A program made the translations under genes and the position numbers. From Tolypeutes matacus (Eukaryota; Chordata; Mammalia; Cingulata; Chlamyphoridae): a stretch of 64,000 bases of DNA. The notes beneath the pieces are model-generated. The model was not told the DNA's origin, made no database searches, and saw only the letters and a list, made by a program, of their open reading frames with translations. Positions 34,851 through 46,254 of this stretch are shown piece after piece. Position 1 is the first letter of the stretch, and every line of letters starts with the position of its first letter. The stretch spans positions 1,083,843 to 1,147,842 of the forward strand of contig JAKSZT010038599.1 in the NCBI GenBank assembly GCA_026826555.1, given 5' to 3'.

Positions 34851-35654
34851 AGTTTGATAGAGAGTTTCTTTCATTTTTAAAATTCTCTGTAAGGGAAAAT
34901 TTTAAACTTCCAGTTAGACTGATAATAGAAGAAATAAATAACCAGACAGCTATTATTTTATGTCATTAAACATCATATTTAAAGGTAAAGATCAGCCACT
35001 TTTATAGTTAATTGCAGCAGTTAAACAGTCAGACATTTCAAATTACAATGTTCAGAATGTATGTGTGTTTTAAAGCTGGTATCTTCATTTCATATTATCC
35101 ATGCCAAAAAGACTGTTTCTAGTCATATGGAATCAAAAGGCTATTTATGTTGAATAAGAAAGAGAAAATAGGAATGCTTTTTTCCAGTATTTCGTTTGAA
35201 AAACTTTTGCTAATAGCCAAAGCTTTTCTATATCTATAGCCATGACTAAAGTATATGGTGCATTTTGAAAAAAAAAAAAATCTTGATCCTATGCTACCAT
35301 GGCAGTAACTGAATTGTCAAAAACCAAGATATCCGACTTTCATGTAAAAGCAAATATGAATAGCAGATGGTTGTGAGGAAGCACATTTTGGATAATTAGT
35401 AAGAGAGAACTTTTATGACTTTCTAATTAAGATCTTTTTCTGGATTTTATTGCAAAGTAATACTGTGATTTTATATAACTTGCTTTATTAAAACATACAG
35501 AGATGACATTTACAAAGATAATGTAGTGATAATAATTAGTACTTCTAATGCACATTTAGAACTCTATTTATGGCATTTTATAACCAGTAGGGCAGTAGAG
35601 GTCGAATTTCCTGAATTTTGTGGGCTTATGGTAAAAGGTTCTACATGGAGTAAT

Positions 35655-35880
35655 AACCAATTGGACATTGATTTGGGGCAATCCAGGGTCAAATCCTGGC
35701 TCCACCACTGACTAAATGAGTTACTCTGGACAACTTGCTTACACTTTGATATTTTATTTTGTTACCTCTAAAAATGGGGGCAATAAAGCAACTTCAGTGA
35801 GTTAAGATAATTAAATAAAACAATGTAAGTAAAATAGTTAGCACACTGATGTACATATTAAGTACACAATAATAGTTATT
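35655..35880 (+). repeat. MIR element
   Basis: Near full length: 'ggtcaaatcctggctccacc', 'actgactaaatgagttactc', 'cctctaaaaatgggggcaat', 'taattaaataaaac'-like core, and 'taagtacacaataatagtt' end. The 5' tRNA-like head is partly lost. Confidence 0.75.
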
Positions 35881-36069
35881 TTAATTACAAACTAGGAAAA
35901 GAATGTGTCCTTGAGGACACAGGTATTTCTTCCTAATTATTTAGATATATTCTCTTCAGCGTTTAATTATTTGCTTTTTTCTTTTTTCATCCTGTTTATT
36001 AAACAAAATTAAACTATTAAAAACATGGTTAGTTGAACATTTATTTAATGTTTGGTATTTTTTCCCACA

Positions 36070-36265
36070 TCCCTATTTATCCCATGATCAGGTGACCACA
36101 ACTTTGCCTTTCCTGGTGCTATGTCCTTTACCCAGAAAACCTGTCCTTCCAGTCCCAATTTATCCAAATTCTAGCTGTGCATCCTTCTCTGATGATAGCC
36201 TGTTTCTCTTCTTGACCCTTACACATTTATGGACAGTATTAAAAAATTCAGCACTTATTTGTTCT
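36070..36265 (+). mobile_element. L2 3'-region fragment
   Basis: Resembles the L2 3' UTR: 'cccagaaaacctgtccttcc', 'atccttctctgatgatagcc', 'cagcacttatttgttc'. It continues after a MIR-like insert at 36,430. Confidence 0.5.
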
Positions 36266-36400
36266 TTTGCCCCAGTGGAAATTGCACTAGATTTACAGTT
36301 GGAATGTGTGGATTCAACCTTAACTCTTGTATAGACAGTCGGGATGAGGATCCTTTTCTACACAATGGTGATACATCTGTAAATTGAGAAGTGCTAGCAT
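36265..36400 (+). repeat. MIR-like fragment within L2
   Basis: 'gtggattcaaccttaactct' and 'gtgatacatctgtaaattga' correspond to the MIR head and core. Weakly preserved. Confidence 0.35.
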
Positions 36401-36429
36401 AAGCATATATTGTATTATGGTTATTATTC

Positions 36430-36570
36430 CTGTTGCTAATATTTTTGTTTCAGGGCATCTCCCTTACCTTGTAAACGTCTTAAGAATGGTAACATTGTGT
36501 ATTAGTTCTGCATCTTTGTTGTCTTGGGGCACTAATAAGTATGCAATAATAAATATTTAAATGTATTTAT
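36430..36570 (+). mobile_element. L2 3' end
   Basis: 'ccttgtaaacgtcttaagaa', 'ctgcatctttgttgtcttgg' and 'gcaataataaatatttaaat' match the familiar L2 tail. It likely belongs with the piece at 36,070. Confidence 0.5.
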
Positions 36571-36574
36571 GTTC

Positions 36575-39500
36575 TGATTCCAGAAATTCCTACTTTTAAT
36601 ATTTATAATAATTTTAGTACATAATTAAGTCCTTTAGATTTAAAAATTACAAAATATATAAATTAAGAAGAAAATAATTTTCTCTGATTTTCCTGTGCAG
36701 AGATGTGTTATTGATATTTTGATGCATATTAATTTGTCTGCATGTAATACACATATATACATATACTTTTAAAATTAAAAATGATAATACATCTAATGAA
36801 CTGCATGCTAAATAATTAATGTTCAACACAAAAGAGGCCAGGTTGGAGGCTAAGAATGAAATGATAGGATACTCATTGCCAATTAAGGGGTGTGTGGTAA
36901 AATTCCCACAAACAGTTCAGAACTGCTGGAGGCTCCTAGATCCCATCTCAGTATACTAATGAGAGCACATTATTAATGAGTCCTGAAATGGTGTATAGGC
37001 AAATGAAGTTTTCAGCTTCCCTTCCTGAAATAAGCCAAGTTATATGCATGCAACCAGCATTTCACAATTTAATTATATTTTAAAATCCTATGTTTGTGGT
37101 CTAAATTTGTTAGGCAAGGACAAAGAGACAATAGTATGGTCAGAACTAAGCTCATGGTTAAAGTTTTATAAACAGACATCCTTTATTCTTTGTAATCTCT
37201 AAAATAAATATAACAGAAAAATATTGACCCTTTCTATGTAGAGGAACAGCTGCATCTAATTGGGGATAAACCACTGCAGAAATATTGAGATGAGTAACTA
37301 AAAATGTGAATAGCTCATCTTCAGGAACATATGCCTGTATCATAGTAGACAGTCAAAAGATTGTTACCATTTGATAATAGAGATATATATAAAGACTCCA
37401 TAAGGATCTCTTTGGAATTCATGATGTCACAGTATGTAATTATATTCAGGTGCAGAAATTCCTACTAGTGCCCTAATCTCATATCTGAAGGATATATATC
37501 AACTTGTAAACTCAGATCATTGTTGCAGTAGAGAAAAACAGTGTGATGAATGAGAAGCTATAGTAAGGAGACAGACCAATGGACACCGTTATAGCAAGGG
37601 AAGAGGGCATATACCAGAGATGGCCTTGGCAGTTTCTCAATTTCCTACCAACGTAAGGAGAAAGAGAATAGATTTAAAAAAATACAAGGATTTAGATCCT
37701 AGACAAGGATAGAAAACACACTTAATTTTTCATGCACATAAATATTTTTCAAATTAATATACATTCTTTTTTTTCACTATATTTTTTTTCACTAAATCTT
37801 ATCCTAGCACCCAACGTAACTTTGGAACAAGAAAATACAAAAAAAATTTGTTAATAAATTAAAGCATGACTGAATTAGTGAGTATTTAAATTTTCCCAAC
37901 AGCAAGAATATGCCTTTGTGATTCCTGGATATTATTTTAAAATGTTGAAATTAAAAGAGACGATGGAAAAGAAATTGATTGACATGTGGTATATATAATT
38001 TCTGTAAAATTGCAGAGTAAGCATAACTAGATCATTCTTAAGATTTCAAGTTTCCTCTACCATTAAAAAATTCTAGCATGAAAAACTTAATGAATTTAAC
38101 TCCCACCAAATTTTACATTTTCTTATAGTAAAGCAATTATGTTATAAAACATGTTCTCAATGATAAGAGTAATATGTTATATTAGAAAGTGCATTGGACA
38201 TGAAGTTAAGACAGTGCTTCTTTTGAAAAATCAGTGCTACCATCATGGACAAATAACTTCACTGCCATAGACTATAAAATGAAAGAAGGGGATAGGAAAG
38301 GTCAATGTATTATTTCTTATTACAGCCATGTAAGTTGGTATTATGAGAGGCAGTAGTAGTTAACAATGTAAGCTCTAATGCTAGACAGGTCAATCCTACC
38401 ATTAAGTGCCAATAAAATGGCAGGGAAAAGTCAAGATTGCCTCACTCAAACACCTATGCCAGTCTCACTTAAGCCTTCTGCAACCTTAAAAAATGATGCC
38501 TCTGAGAACTGAAAAACATTGGAAAAACAACAAAAATATCTAACCCTTTAAACTGTTGAGATTTCAATTTATCAGCAACACCAATATTGTGTATATTCTT
38601 TCCCAAACATTGCATGGGATTCTGGATATTTTTTTTTTACTTTTGATTGCTGCATGATACTGGAATGTCATCTATGAATAATGAATATTTCCAGTAAGAG
38701 CTATGTTTTTATCATATCAATTCAATTTAGCATTATCAGAGAAAGTCAGATCAAGGGCATTATTCAATAATGTGAAACACATGTAGCTTAGAGCAACTTA
38801 TGTTTATAAGTTGCTTTTGAGTGATTTACAGGAATTGTAGAGAAATCAATGTTTAACAACAGATAAAGCATAAAGCAAGTTTGGCAGTAAGATAATAATA
38901 AAGAAAAAAATATGCTATCACCTTAAAATAATAAAAAGTGATTTGTTTAATGATACCTTATAGATAAAAAATTATTTAAGTAATTTATCATTTTTCTCTA
39001 GTGAACTTGAACTCTTAGGAATAATTATCTTTCTCCTTGGGAAAAATGTTAGTGGGAGACTCACCACCTGTTGTTACAGCAAAACTGTTATGTGAATGTG
39101 TGAGCAAAAAGATAGATCTTACTGGTCTAGAAATACAAAATATTACTTAGGCTCAAACTGCATCAAATGCTTCTGGGTATATTGGTATCATCTTGGAAGG
39201 ACCTTTATACAAAATTCCTATAAGCATCTTGATACCAGCTAATTCCAACACACCCTGATCCCTGTCAACTTTCACTACCTTCAGATGCTAAACCAGTTTC
39301 ATAGTACATTGTCTGTGAAATAGTATGTTTGATTTTTCCTCTGATTTCTCTGATTCATACTCCCATTCCTGTATGCCCTGCCATATTCTTTCTCTTTGAT
39401 TTATTAACTAGCTCCAATATAAATTAACTACAGTGACTACTCTTTCTGTTCACTCTCTTCTTTTCTTACTCCAGTTGTCCCTTTAACTACATGCCCATGG

Positions 39501-39635
39501 TCTCCTAGACATCCTACATTCTTGGCAGGAATGGGGCCATCAAGAACAGAAATACTGAATTTTTATTGAGATAGTTGCCATTCCAAATTATTAATCACTC
39601 CTTCTTGAATTGAAGCACTGCTGAGGTCAGATTAT
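36575..39635. other. AT-rich unique sequence, no gene seen
   Basis: No frame longer than about 61 codons. A MIR-like trace around 38,170-38,290 is too weak to call. Confidence 0.55.
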
Positions 39636-39639
39636 CTGG

Positions 39640-39885
39640 CAATACTTTCTTCCTTCTTTGTTGTGATCATCCTGGTTATTCACCAAAGATCTAATCACTG
39701 GCTCCGTGGCTGTCCTTAGTCCCACCATTGTTCTGGGTGATAACAATATCTTTGGAAATGAATTTAATGTACATATTTTATAATTGTTTCTCATCCTCAA
39801 TCACAATGATGTTAAGCTTCATGCCACATACATCCTCACATCCTTAATAGCCACAACCTAGAACTTTATCATTATCAAGAAATTT
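39640..39885 (+). mobile_element. possible L2/CR1 endonuclease-region fragment
   Basis: 'gtcccaccattgttctgggt', 'gataacaatatctttggaaa' and 'agaactttatcattatcaag' follow the order of an L2/CR1-type endonuclease block (a D-F-N-I-type motif followed by D-L-V-I-T-K). No frame survives. Confidence 0.4.
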
Positions 39886-39909
39886 CTCATGATTAAAACT
39901 TTATATTAC

Positions 39910-40740
39910 ACAATCCCAGTCTCTGTGGAAGACAATTTGGTGATTACTCAGGAAACTAAATATGGAACTGCCTTATTAACAGGCAATCCTGCTACTGATA
40001 TTTGCACACTGATGTTCAGAGTGGCATTATTCACAATTGTTAAAAGATGGAAACAATCTAAGTTTCCATCAACTGATGAGTGGAGAAACAAGATGTGGTA
40101 TATTCATACAATGGAATATTATATCAGCTGTAAGAAGAAATTAATTGGGGAAGCACATGACAACATGGAGGAAACTTGAGGATATTATGTTGAGTGAAAA
40201 AAGCTGACACAAAAGGACAGATGTTGTATGGTCTCAGTGATATGGACTAAATACAATGAGTAGACTTATGGAGTCGAACTATGAAGTATAGGTTGTTGGG
40301 AGATGGAATGTGGATGAGAAGGCGTAGATGATGCTGGATGTATGTAGAATGTGTAATAAGGTCAAATGTAAGTAGTGGTAATGGTTGGATTTGATGATAA
40401 CACATTATAATTTATGTAACAAACACTGTTGATTTATGAATGTGATTGTGGCTAAAACGAGCAGTCTAGGGAGAGTGTTAGTTGGAGGACAGTTGGAGGA
40501 TAATGTAGGGAATTTATAACAATGATTTAGTTAATATAAATACATAAATGTTCTTCTATTACAAGGTATTAAAATGTGGTAATACATGGGAAAATTATAA
40601 ATAATGTAATTTATAAACTATAGTTAACATCATTGTAATGTTTTTGTAGCAAAAGCAAAGTTGGTACTATGTTAATTCTACAGGTCAAAAAGTGTATGAG
40701 ATTTTGGATTTGTGAGATACAAATATGATTAAACAATTTT
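39910..40740 (+). mobile_element. L1 ORF2 C-terminus and 3' UTR, 5'-truncated
   Basis: The 96-codon frame at 39,889-40,179 contains the L1 ORF2 C-terminal pattern (P-S-T-D-E-W-R-N-K, then W-Y-I-H-T-M-E-Y-Y). The 3' UTR follows with 'ggagtcgaactatgaagtat' and a 'gtacatttgtgagatacaa'-like end near 40,740. Typical 5'-truncated L1; no clear target duplication found. Confidence 0.78.
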
Positions 40741-40744
40741 TCTC

Positions 40745-42045
40745 TTTTTCATTTTTTTCATTAATAAGGAGACCTTGGCCGTGTCATTTAACTAATCTGT
40801 GTTCATCTGTGTATCTTTCTGAACACTAGAGGAACAATTGAGGTAAAATATTAGTTGGAGTTAGATGGGATAAAAGGGCCTGGACAGAACTTTTGAGGAG
40901 TAATGCTTCCATAACTTCTTGAGTTGCCTTTTTCTGTTATTTTATTGTTTGTAATTTGAAATAAATTTATTTAAAGAGAGAGAGATAGGGAATTGCGTTG
41001 TCTGATCTTGTATTTTTCTAGCCCTCAGTCTCTTCCTTTAAATACATCTACATGTTTAAACTCATAGAGATTTTCAGTTTCTGGACTAGTCTATTTTCTA
41101 GCAATCCATTAGCTCTATTCTAGTTTTCCCTCCTTCCTCATCTAACCAGGCCTCCAGGCATGTCAATTATTGCTGCTGATACTGTTGCTTTATTTTCTTG
41201 TCTGCAACTAGCTCTTAAACTTCTCACCTTGGCCCAATTAAGTTAGTTAAAAAAATCAAAAGATTAGAAAAATTATTTAGTCACATCTTTACCTTGTATA
41301 ACATTTATGGCATTTCTCAGTATGCAGTTTTAAGATATGCATTCTGAAAAATTCTATAAATACTGTAAATCTAATCCAAGTAAAAAACACACAGATAATT
41401 GAATTTTATAATGTTTTCTGAGAACTGAAGGGGTGAATGAAAGTATATAGATATGTGCCCATAATATATTAGGTGGCTAATAAACTATCATTATTTATAG
41501 ACCAGAACATTTAGGGATTCATCCTTTGCTTCATAATGTAAATAACCAAGTTCACATTGTTTGAAAGGGAATTAAAAAAGAGGGAAGCAATATCTCCCAT
41601 GGAGGAGAACTAAGGATAATATTAGGCTGGCAAAATTCAAGAAAAAAATGAGAGATTTTATGTGTAAAACACTGAAAAATTAAAGGAACCCCAGAGGAAG
41701 TCTGAGGAAAGGAAATCAATATAATTCTTCTGAAATAAAAGGGAAGGAAAATGCTTGCAAAGGGAGAGAATTATGGGAGGGAGATCAGAGAAATTTCTTG
41801 CATGAAGACCTCTGTATTGACTTAAATAAGAGTCTAATTAATCCCAGGTGAGGGTGAGAGTAGGAAATATATTTGAAATAGGTTAGTTGGGAAAGAAGAT
41901 GAAAAGTCCAATGGGATTTTTCAACATGTTCCATGAGACTAACAAAATGTAAAGGCAGAATTAATACACTTATTAGATGTGTTGTGTGTGAGTGTGAGAG
42001 AGGATTTTGCTTGTTTGTTTTCTGTTGCTGTTTGTTTTTTAGTAA
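40745..42045. other. AT-rich unique sequence, no gene seen
   Basis: No repeats or frames recognized. A short GA run lies at 40,974-40,986. Confidence 0.5.
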
Positions 42046-42049
42046 CTAC

Positions 42050-42545
42050 TTGCTTTAGTTTGCTAGGGTTGTTAAAACAAATATGACGGACTTGTTGACT
42101 TAAATGACAAAAACATATTTTCTCATAATTTTGGATGCTAGAAGTTCAACATCAAGGTACTGGAAGGGCTTGCTTTATCCTGGAGTCTGTTGCGTTCCAG
42201 CAATCTTCCATCACATGGTGATTTTCTCCTTTTGTGTATTCATCTGATTTCCACTGACTTCTGTCTTCTACTTCCTTTGGCTTCTTCTGATTCCTGGCTT
42301 GCTTCTATCAAATGACAGTGTCTAAATTTTCTCTACCTTATTAGAACTCCAATTACATGACTTATGGCCTGTCCTGATTCCATCTGGCCTCAACTTAATA
42401 AAACATTCAGAGATCATATTCACCAATGAGTCCACATCTTAACTAAAAATGACATCTTCAAAGATTCTGTTTACAAATGGTTCACACATACAGGACCAAA
42501 CTTGAACATGTCTTTTGTTGGGGGCATGATTCGATTCCAGATACT
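42050..42545 (-). mobile_element. MLT1-type MaLR LTR, antisense
   Basis: Clear reverse-complement landmarks: 'ctttagtttgctagggttgt', 'tttctcataattttggatgc', 'agaagttcaacatcaaggta', 'tccatcacatggtgattttc', then 'caaagattctgtttacaaat' and a 'gggggcatgattcgattcca' end. No open internal region. Confidence 0.75.
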
Positions 42546-42832
42546 GCCAATTTCCTTTGCCTTTTATGTTTTGTGCCCATTTCCCTACTTTCACCAGTGT
42601 TGCAATTCATATGTTGTTACATAGTATTTCCTAGTAAACATAGCTTCATGGAGATAGTTTTTGTTTGTTTTCACTTTGAGGAATAGTATATCTACTTCAA
42701 CTTTTGTTTTTCATCTGGAAATGCTTTAAAAATAATGTTCTGTGATGACATTTTATAGTTATATGTACAGAAAATGTAGTTTAGCACCTTATTTTAACAT
42801 ATGGATGTCTACCTTATTGAGTTTGATTTATT

Positions 42833-43468
42833 ATTCATGTATTAGTCAGGCAAAGGGGTGCTGACGCAAAGTACCAGAAATCTGTTGGCTTTTATAAAGG
42901 GTATTTACTTACAGTTACAGTCACAAGGCCCCAAAGAGTCCAACTCAAGGCACCATAAGAGGTACTTCTTCACCAAAATCAGTTGTCACGTGTTGAAGCA
43001 AGATGGCAGGTGATGTCTATGAGGGTTCAGCCTTCCTCTTTCCTCTTAAGGCTCCACCCCCCCTAACTCCTCCCCCCCCTCCCCGTATACTGGAGGGCTC
43101 ATTTCTTTCTGGGCTCAGCTGCTCTGGTCTCAAAGTCAGCTGTAAACTATCAGGCGAATGGCTCATCTCTTTTCCCTGGGGCACAGTTTCAAAACTGACT
43201 AGTTCTTTCCTCCTCTGTGTCTGTGGAGCTCTCACTACTCCTCTGTGTTCTTCTGTGTATCTACTTCCGTGGGGGGCAGGGACTCAAACTGAGTCACCCT
43301 ATTGACATGGTCGAATCAAAGCCCTAATCTTGATTTAATCATGTAAACATAAAGCCTTTGAATTTAAATCAATCAAAGATTATCATGCCCAGAGGAACAG
43401 ACAAGTTTACTAACATAATCGATATCTCTTTTTGGAATTCATAAATAATATCAAACTGCCACATTTCA
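42833..43468 (-). mobile_element. Solo LTR (42,838-43,463) of the MaLR-like family, 5-bp target duplication
   Basis: A 626-bp antisense copy of the LTR family at 4,377. On the plus strand it begins tgtattagtcagg and ends tcaaactgccaca. Flanks attca (42,833-42,837) and tttca (43,464-43,468) form a 5-bp duplication with one change. A C-rich stretch near 43,055-43,085 is copy-specific. The 100-codon plus-strand frame at 43,003-43,305 is a repeat shadow. Confidence 0.85.
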
Positions 43469-44264
43469 CATGATAATATCTGTTCAGGGAATATAGCTCT
43501 TACTTCCTAAAAGTAAATGCATTTTTGCTTTATAATATTCATTATTTTTCTCCAGATTCTAGTACTTTCTCTCAATTGCATTGACTTAAATAGAAAAACA
43601 TCTGCTTCCTATGACCATAAGAATTTTCAAAGATCTCTCCTACTTTTAAATGTTTATAATTTTCTGTTTCCTTTATGATTGTGCCAGATTTTTCTTAAGT
43701 AGTAATGAATATAACTTTTGAATGAACATACTTTAAATTGTCTTAGTGCTATACAGATTAGAACTGGCATTTGTACATGTTATGTTTTCATATTATGATA
43801 TGAATACCTAGGTATGTAAAATGAATTTGTAGTTAGAATTTCAATTATATGTAAACCCAACAGGCTGATTTCTATCCTGGTATACTATACATGTTGGAAG
43901 GACAATTGCTGGGTGTGTATTGAAGGGCCCCAGTTCAATCACTAGTCATTTTGTGTCTTGGATAATCACTCAAAATCTCCATTTTTCAGGGGTTTTCAAA
44001 GGAGAGCCGATTATCTAGTTTACCTAATCGTGTGATAATGACAAGGCTCAAAAACAAACAAACAAACAAGAAAGCAAAGTTATCTGACACCAATGTGTAG
44101 GCTTCACAGTGCTAAGCATTTCAATCTTTTTATTTTTCTAAAATTTTATTTCCTTTTCTGCTATAATTATTATTAAGCCATTTTCTGCATTAGTGCTAAG
44201 CATCTTTTAATATTTACCTTGTATTTGATTTTAAGATAATATTTGTTTTAATGCTTAAAAAAAT

Positions 44265-44475
44265 AAAACAGCTATATTTATGACATGTTTGCTATGTACC
44301 AAGCCCTGTGCTAAATGTTTTGCATGCAAGTATCTAATTTAACTCTCAAACAATCCCATGATGTAGATATTATTATTTAATAGTACAGAGGAAGCTGGAT
44401 TTCAGAGAGGTTAAAATGACATCTGCTTTATTGCTGAGCCAGATTTCAAAGTCAGTTCTATTTGATACCAAATTC
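44265..44475 (-). repeat. MIR element, antisense
   Basis: 'gctatgtaccaagccctgtg', 'caatcccatgatgtagatat', 'cagagaggttaaaatgacat' and 'gagccagatttcaaagtcag' are the MIR reverse complement in order. Almost full length. Confidence 0.78.
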
Positions 44476-44529
44476 TGTTTTGCATGTTTTTGTAAAACAA
44501 AAAATCAGTATGTTTGTAATCAATAGCTG

Positions 44530-44755
44530 ATTTTCTAGAGTGGAACACAGCTGGATTTGAATCTTTGTCTAAACACTAAGTGACTAGGTGTGTGATAATA
44601 GACAGATTCTTTTATCTGTGTGTGTGTGTGTTTTCATTGACAAATAGGATGGAAGTGATACCTACTTTACTGAGCTCTGATTATGTTTGATGAGGTAATA
44701 TATACCTGTAAAGCACTTAGCATAATACTTACACAATGAATATTTATTTTATTAT
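44530..44755 (+). repeat. MIR element, sense
   Basis: 'tggatttgaatctttgtcta', 'aggtgtgtgataatagacag', 'caaataggatggaagtgata', 'gatgaggtaatatatacctg' and 'taaagcacttagcataatac' follow the MIR sense order. A TG run at 44,619-44,632 interrupts it. Confidence 0.72.
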
Positions 44756-45004
44756 TTAATCTTCTTGATATTAAGTGGTCTTGTCAAAAAAAAGTAGGGA
44801 CTAAGATAACAAGTACCTGAAAAGGTTATAGCAAGGATTAAAAAAGATTATCATAAAAAATGTTCTCTGCCTGTGAGTGTGAAATAAATGACCCTTATTT
44901 TCATCATCATAGTCATCATGCCAAAGATTCTTTCCAGAGCTGCTTGTTCATTAATCTTTAATTGCTGCTATGCTTCTCCCCTCAAATTAATGTAATAACT
45001 AGTT

Positions 45005-45160
45005 CAATAAAAAATGGTCATTGAGTACCTGTCATGGTCCAAGTACTGTTCTAGCATTTGGACTCATCATAAACAAGTTAGAAAAAGATGCCAGCCTTCT
45101 CTCTAGCAGGGGAAGGTCAAAATATAATAATCATAAAATTGATGATCATAAGAAATAACA
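45005..45160 (+). repeat. fragment of an ancient interspersed repeat (L1/L2 class)
   Basis: 'gtcattgagtacctgtcatg', 'gtccaagtactgttctagca' and 'aaagatgccagccttctctc' resemble a common old mammalian repeat tail. Family not assigned. A weak L2-like piece also lies at 45,585-45,655. Confidence 0.35.
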
Positions 45161-45721
45161 AATAACATTGCATGTTGGTAGTTAATATTATGAAAGTTTC
45201 TAGAATTTTACATGGTCTTAATATCATGAGAGTGTTCTAACTCTCAATATTTGATTTTTTACCATTGAACATGGTACACATGACAATTGCTAAATTCTAG
45301 CAAAGGGCAATATCATATTCACTTTGATAGGTGCAAGATTCAGAATGTTACTATTTCAAGTCTCCTTTTGATTTTCAATTTCTCTATGCATTAAAATTTA
45401 GAAATTTTTAGTCATAAATCTGTATTCGGCAAACACTAGTAGCAAGCTTCAGGCATGTGAAATGGACAGAGACTAGAAAAGTCTGTGCAAAGGCCTATAT
45501 CCTTGAAAATTTAGGTCCTGTGAACTACACACATTTTTTTCTTATTTTAGCATAATGTATTTAATGTGTATATTTAGATGTCTAACTCCTACCTAAACCT
45601 GTGAATTCCTTAAGGATAGAAACTCTGTCATTCATTAAATAGGCTAGCCACCAGCACTGCGACAGAGAATGGCCATGTTAACTCCCTAGAAGAATAACCC
45701 GATAACTATTGTTTAGTTTTC

Positions 45722-46201
45722 ATGCTGTCTTTCTTGTCTTTCTTATATCAATTTATTCCATCCATTAACAATTTTACGCTGTGTTTTACTTTTCCGCCTA
45801 CTGTTTCTTGTTCCTTTCCTCTTCTGGATCTCTCTGGGATGTTCTTTCCATTCATCCCAACAGTCTTTATTTTCCTTGGAGAACAGGCTCACAGAGAAGC
45901 CTCAGTCTCTCCCATTTTATCATCTAGTATGACGCTGGCCTTTCCAACACTGATAATTGGAGGTTGCCTCAAGTGGAAGGCAGTGCTTTCCTTCTACAGG
46001 AAGATGATCAAGTCCTACGGCCTGAAGCCTGGTGTGGCACTGAATCTTTGAATGCCTGATAATGTGGATTGTCCTAGGAATGCTGACTGGATTTACCTGG
46101 CTGATCCTTACATCCAAACCTCATGCTTGTTGCTAACCGCTGACACTCCCCTGAATGTTAAGATTAGTGCCGGTTTGCATGGTAATTTTATTAATGTTTG
46201 A
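45722..46201 (+). other. coding-like island, unidentified (possible pseudogene)
   Basis: A frame opens with ATG at 45,722, runs 109 codons to TGA at 46,049, then stays open in the same frame to a TGA at 46,199. That is 160 codons with a single internal stop, in DNA richer in G+C than its surroundings. The first half is hydrophobic; the part from about 45,925 on looks more protein-like (K-M-I-K-S-Y-G-L-K-P-G, then after the stop a C-, W- and Y-containing stretch). AATAAA follows at 46,215-46,220. I do not recognize it. It may be an old pseudogene, a lone exon relic or chance. Confidence 0.3.
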
Positions 46202-46254
46202 TTTATTTTTAGGATAATAAAGTTGTAGATTTCAATTTGAAACCCAGACTTATT

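Noticed and set aside
45722..46201. Selenocysteine-type reading through the TGA at 46,049
   Set aside because: Nothing indicates a SECIS element or a known selenoprotein. A plain mutation or chance frame is simpler.
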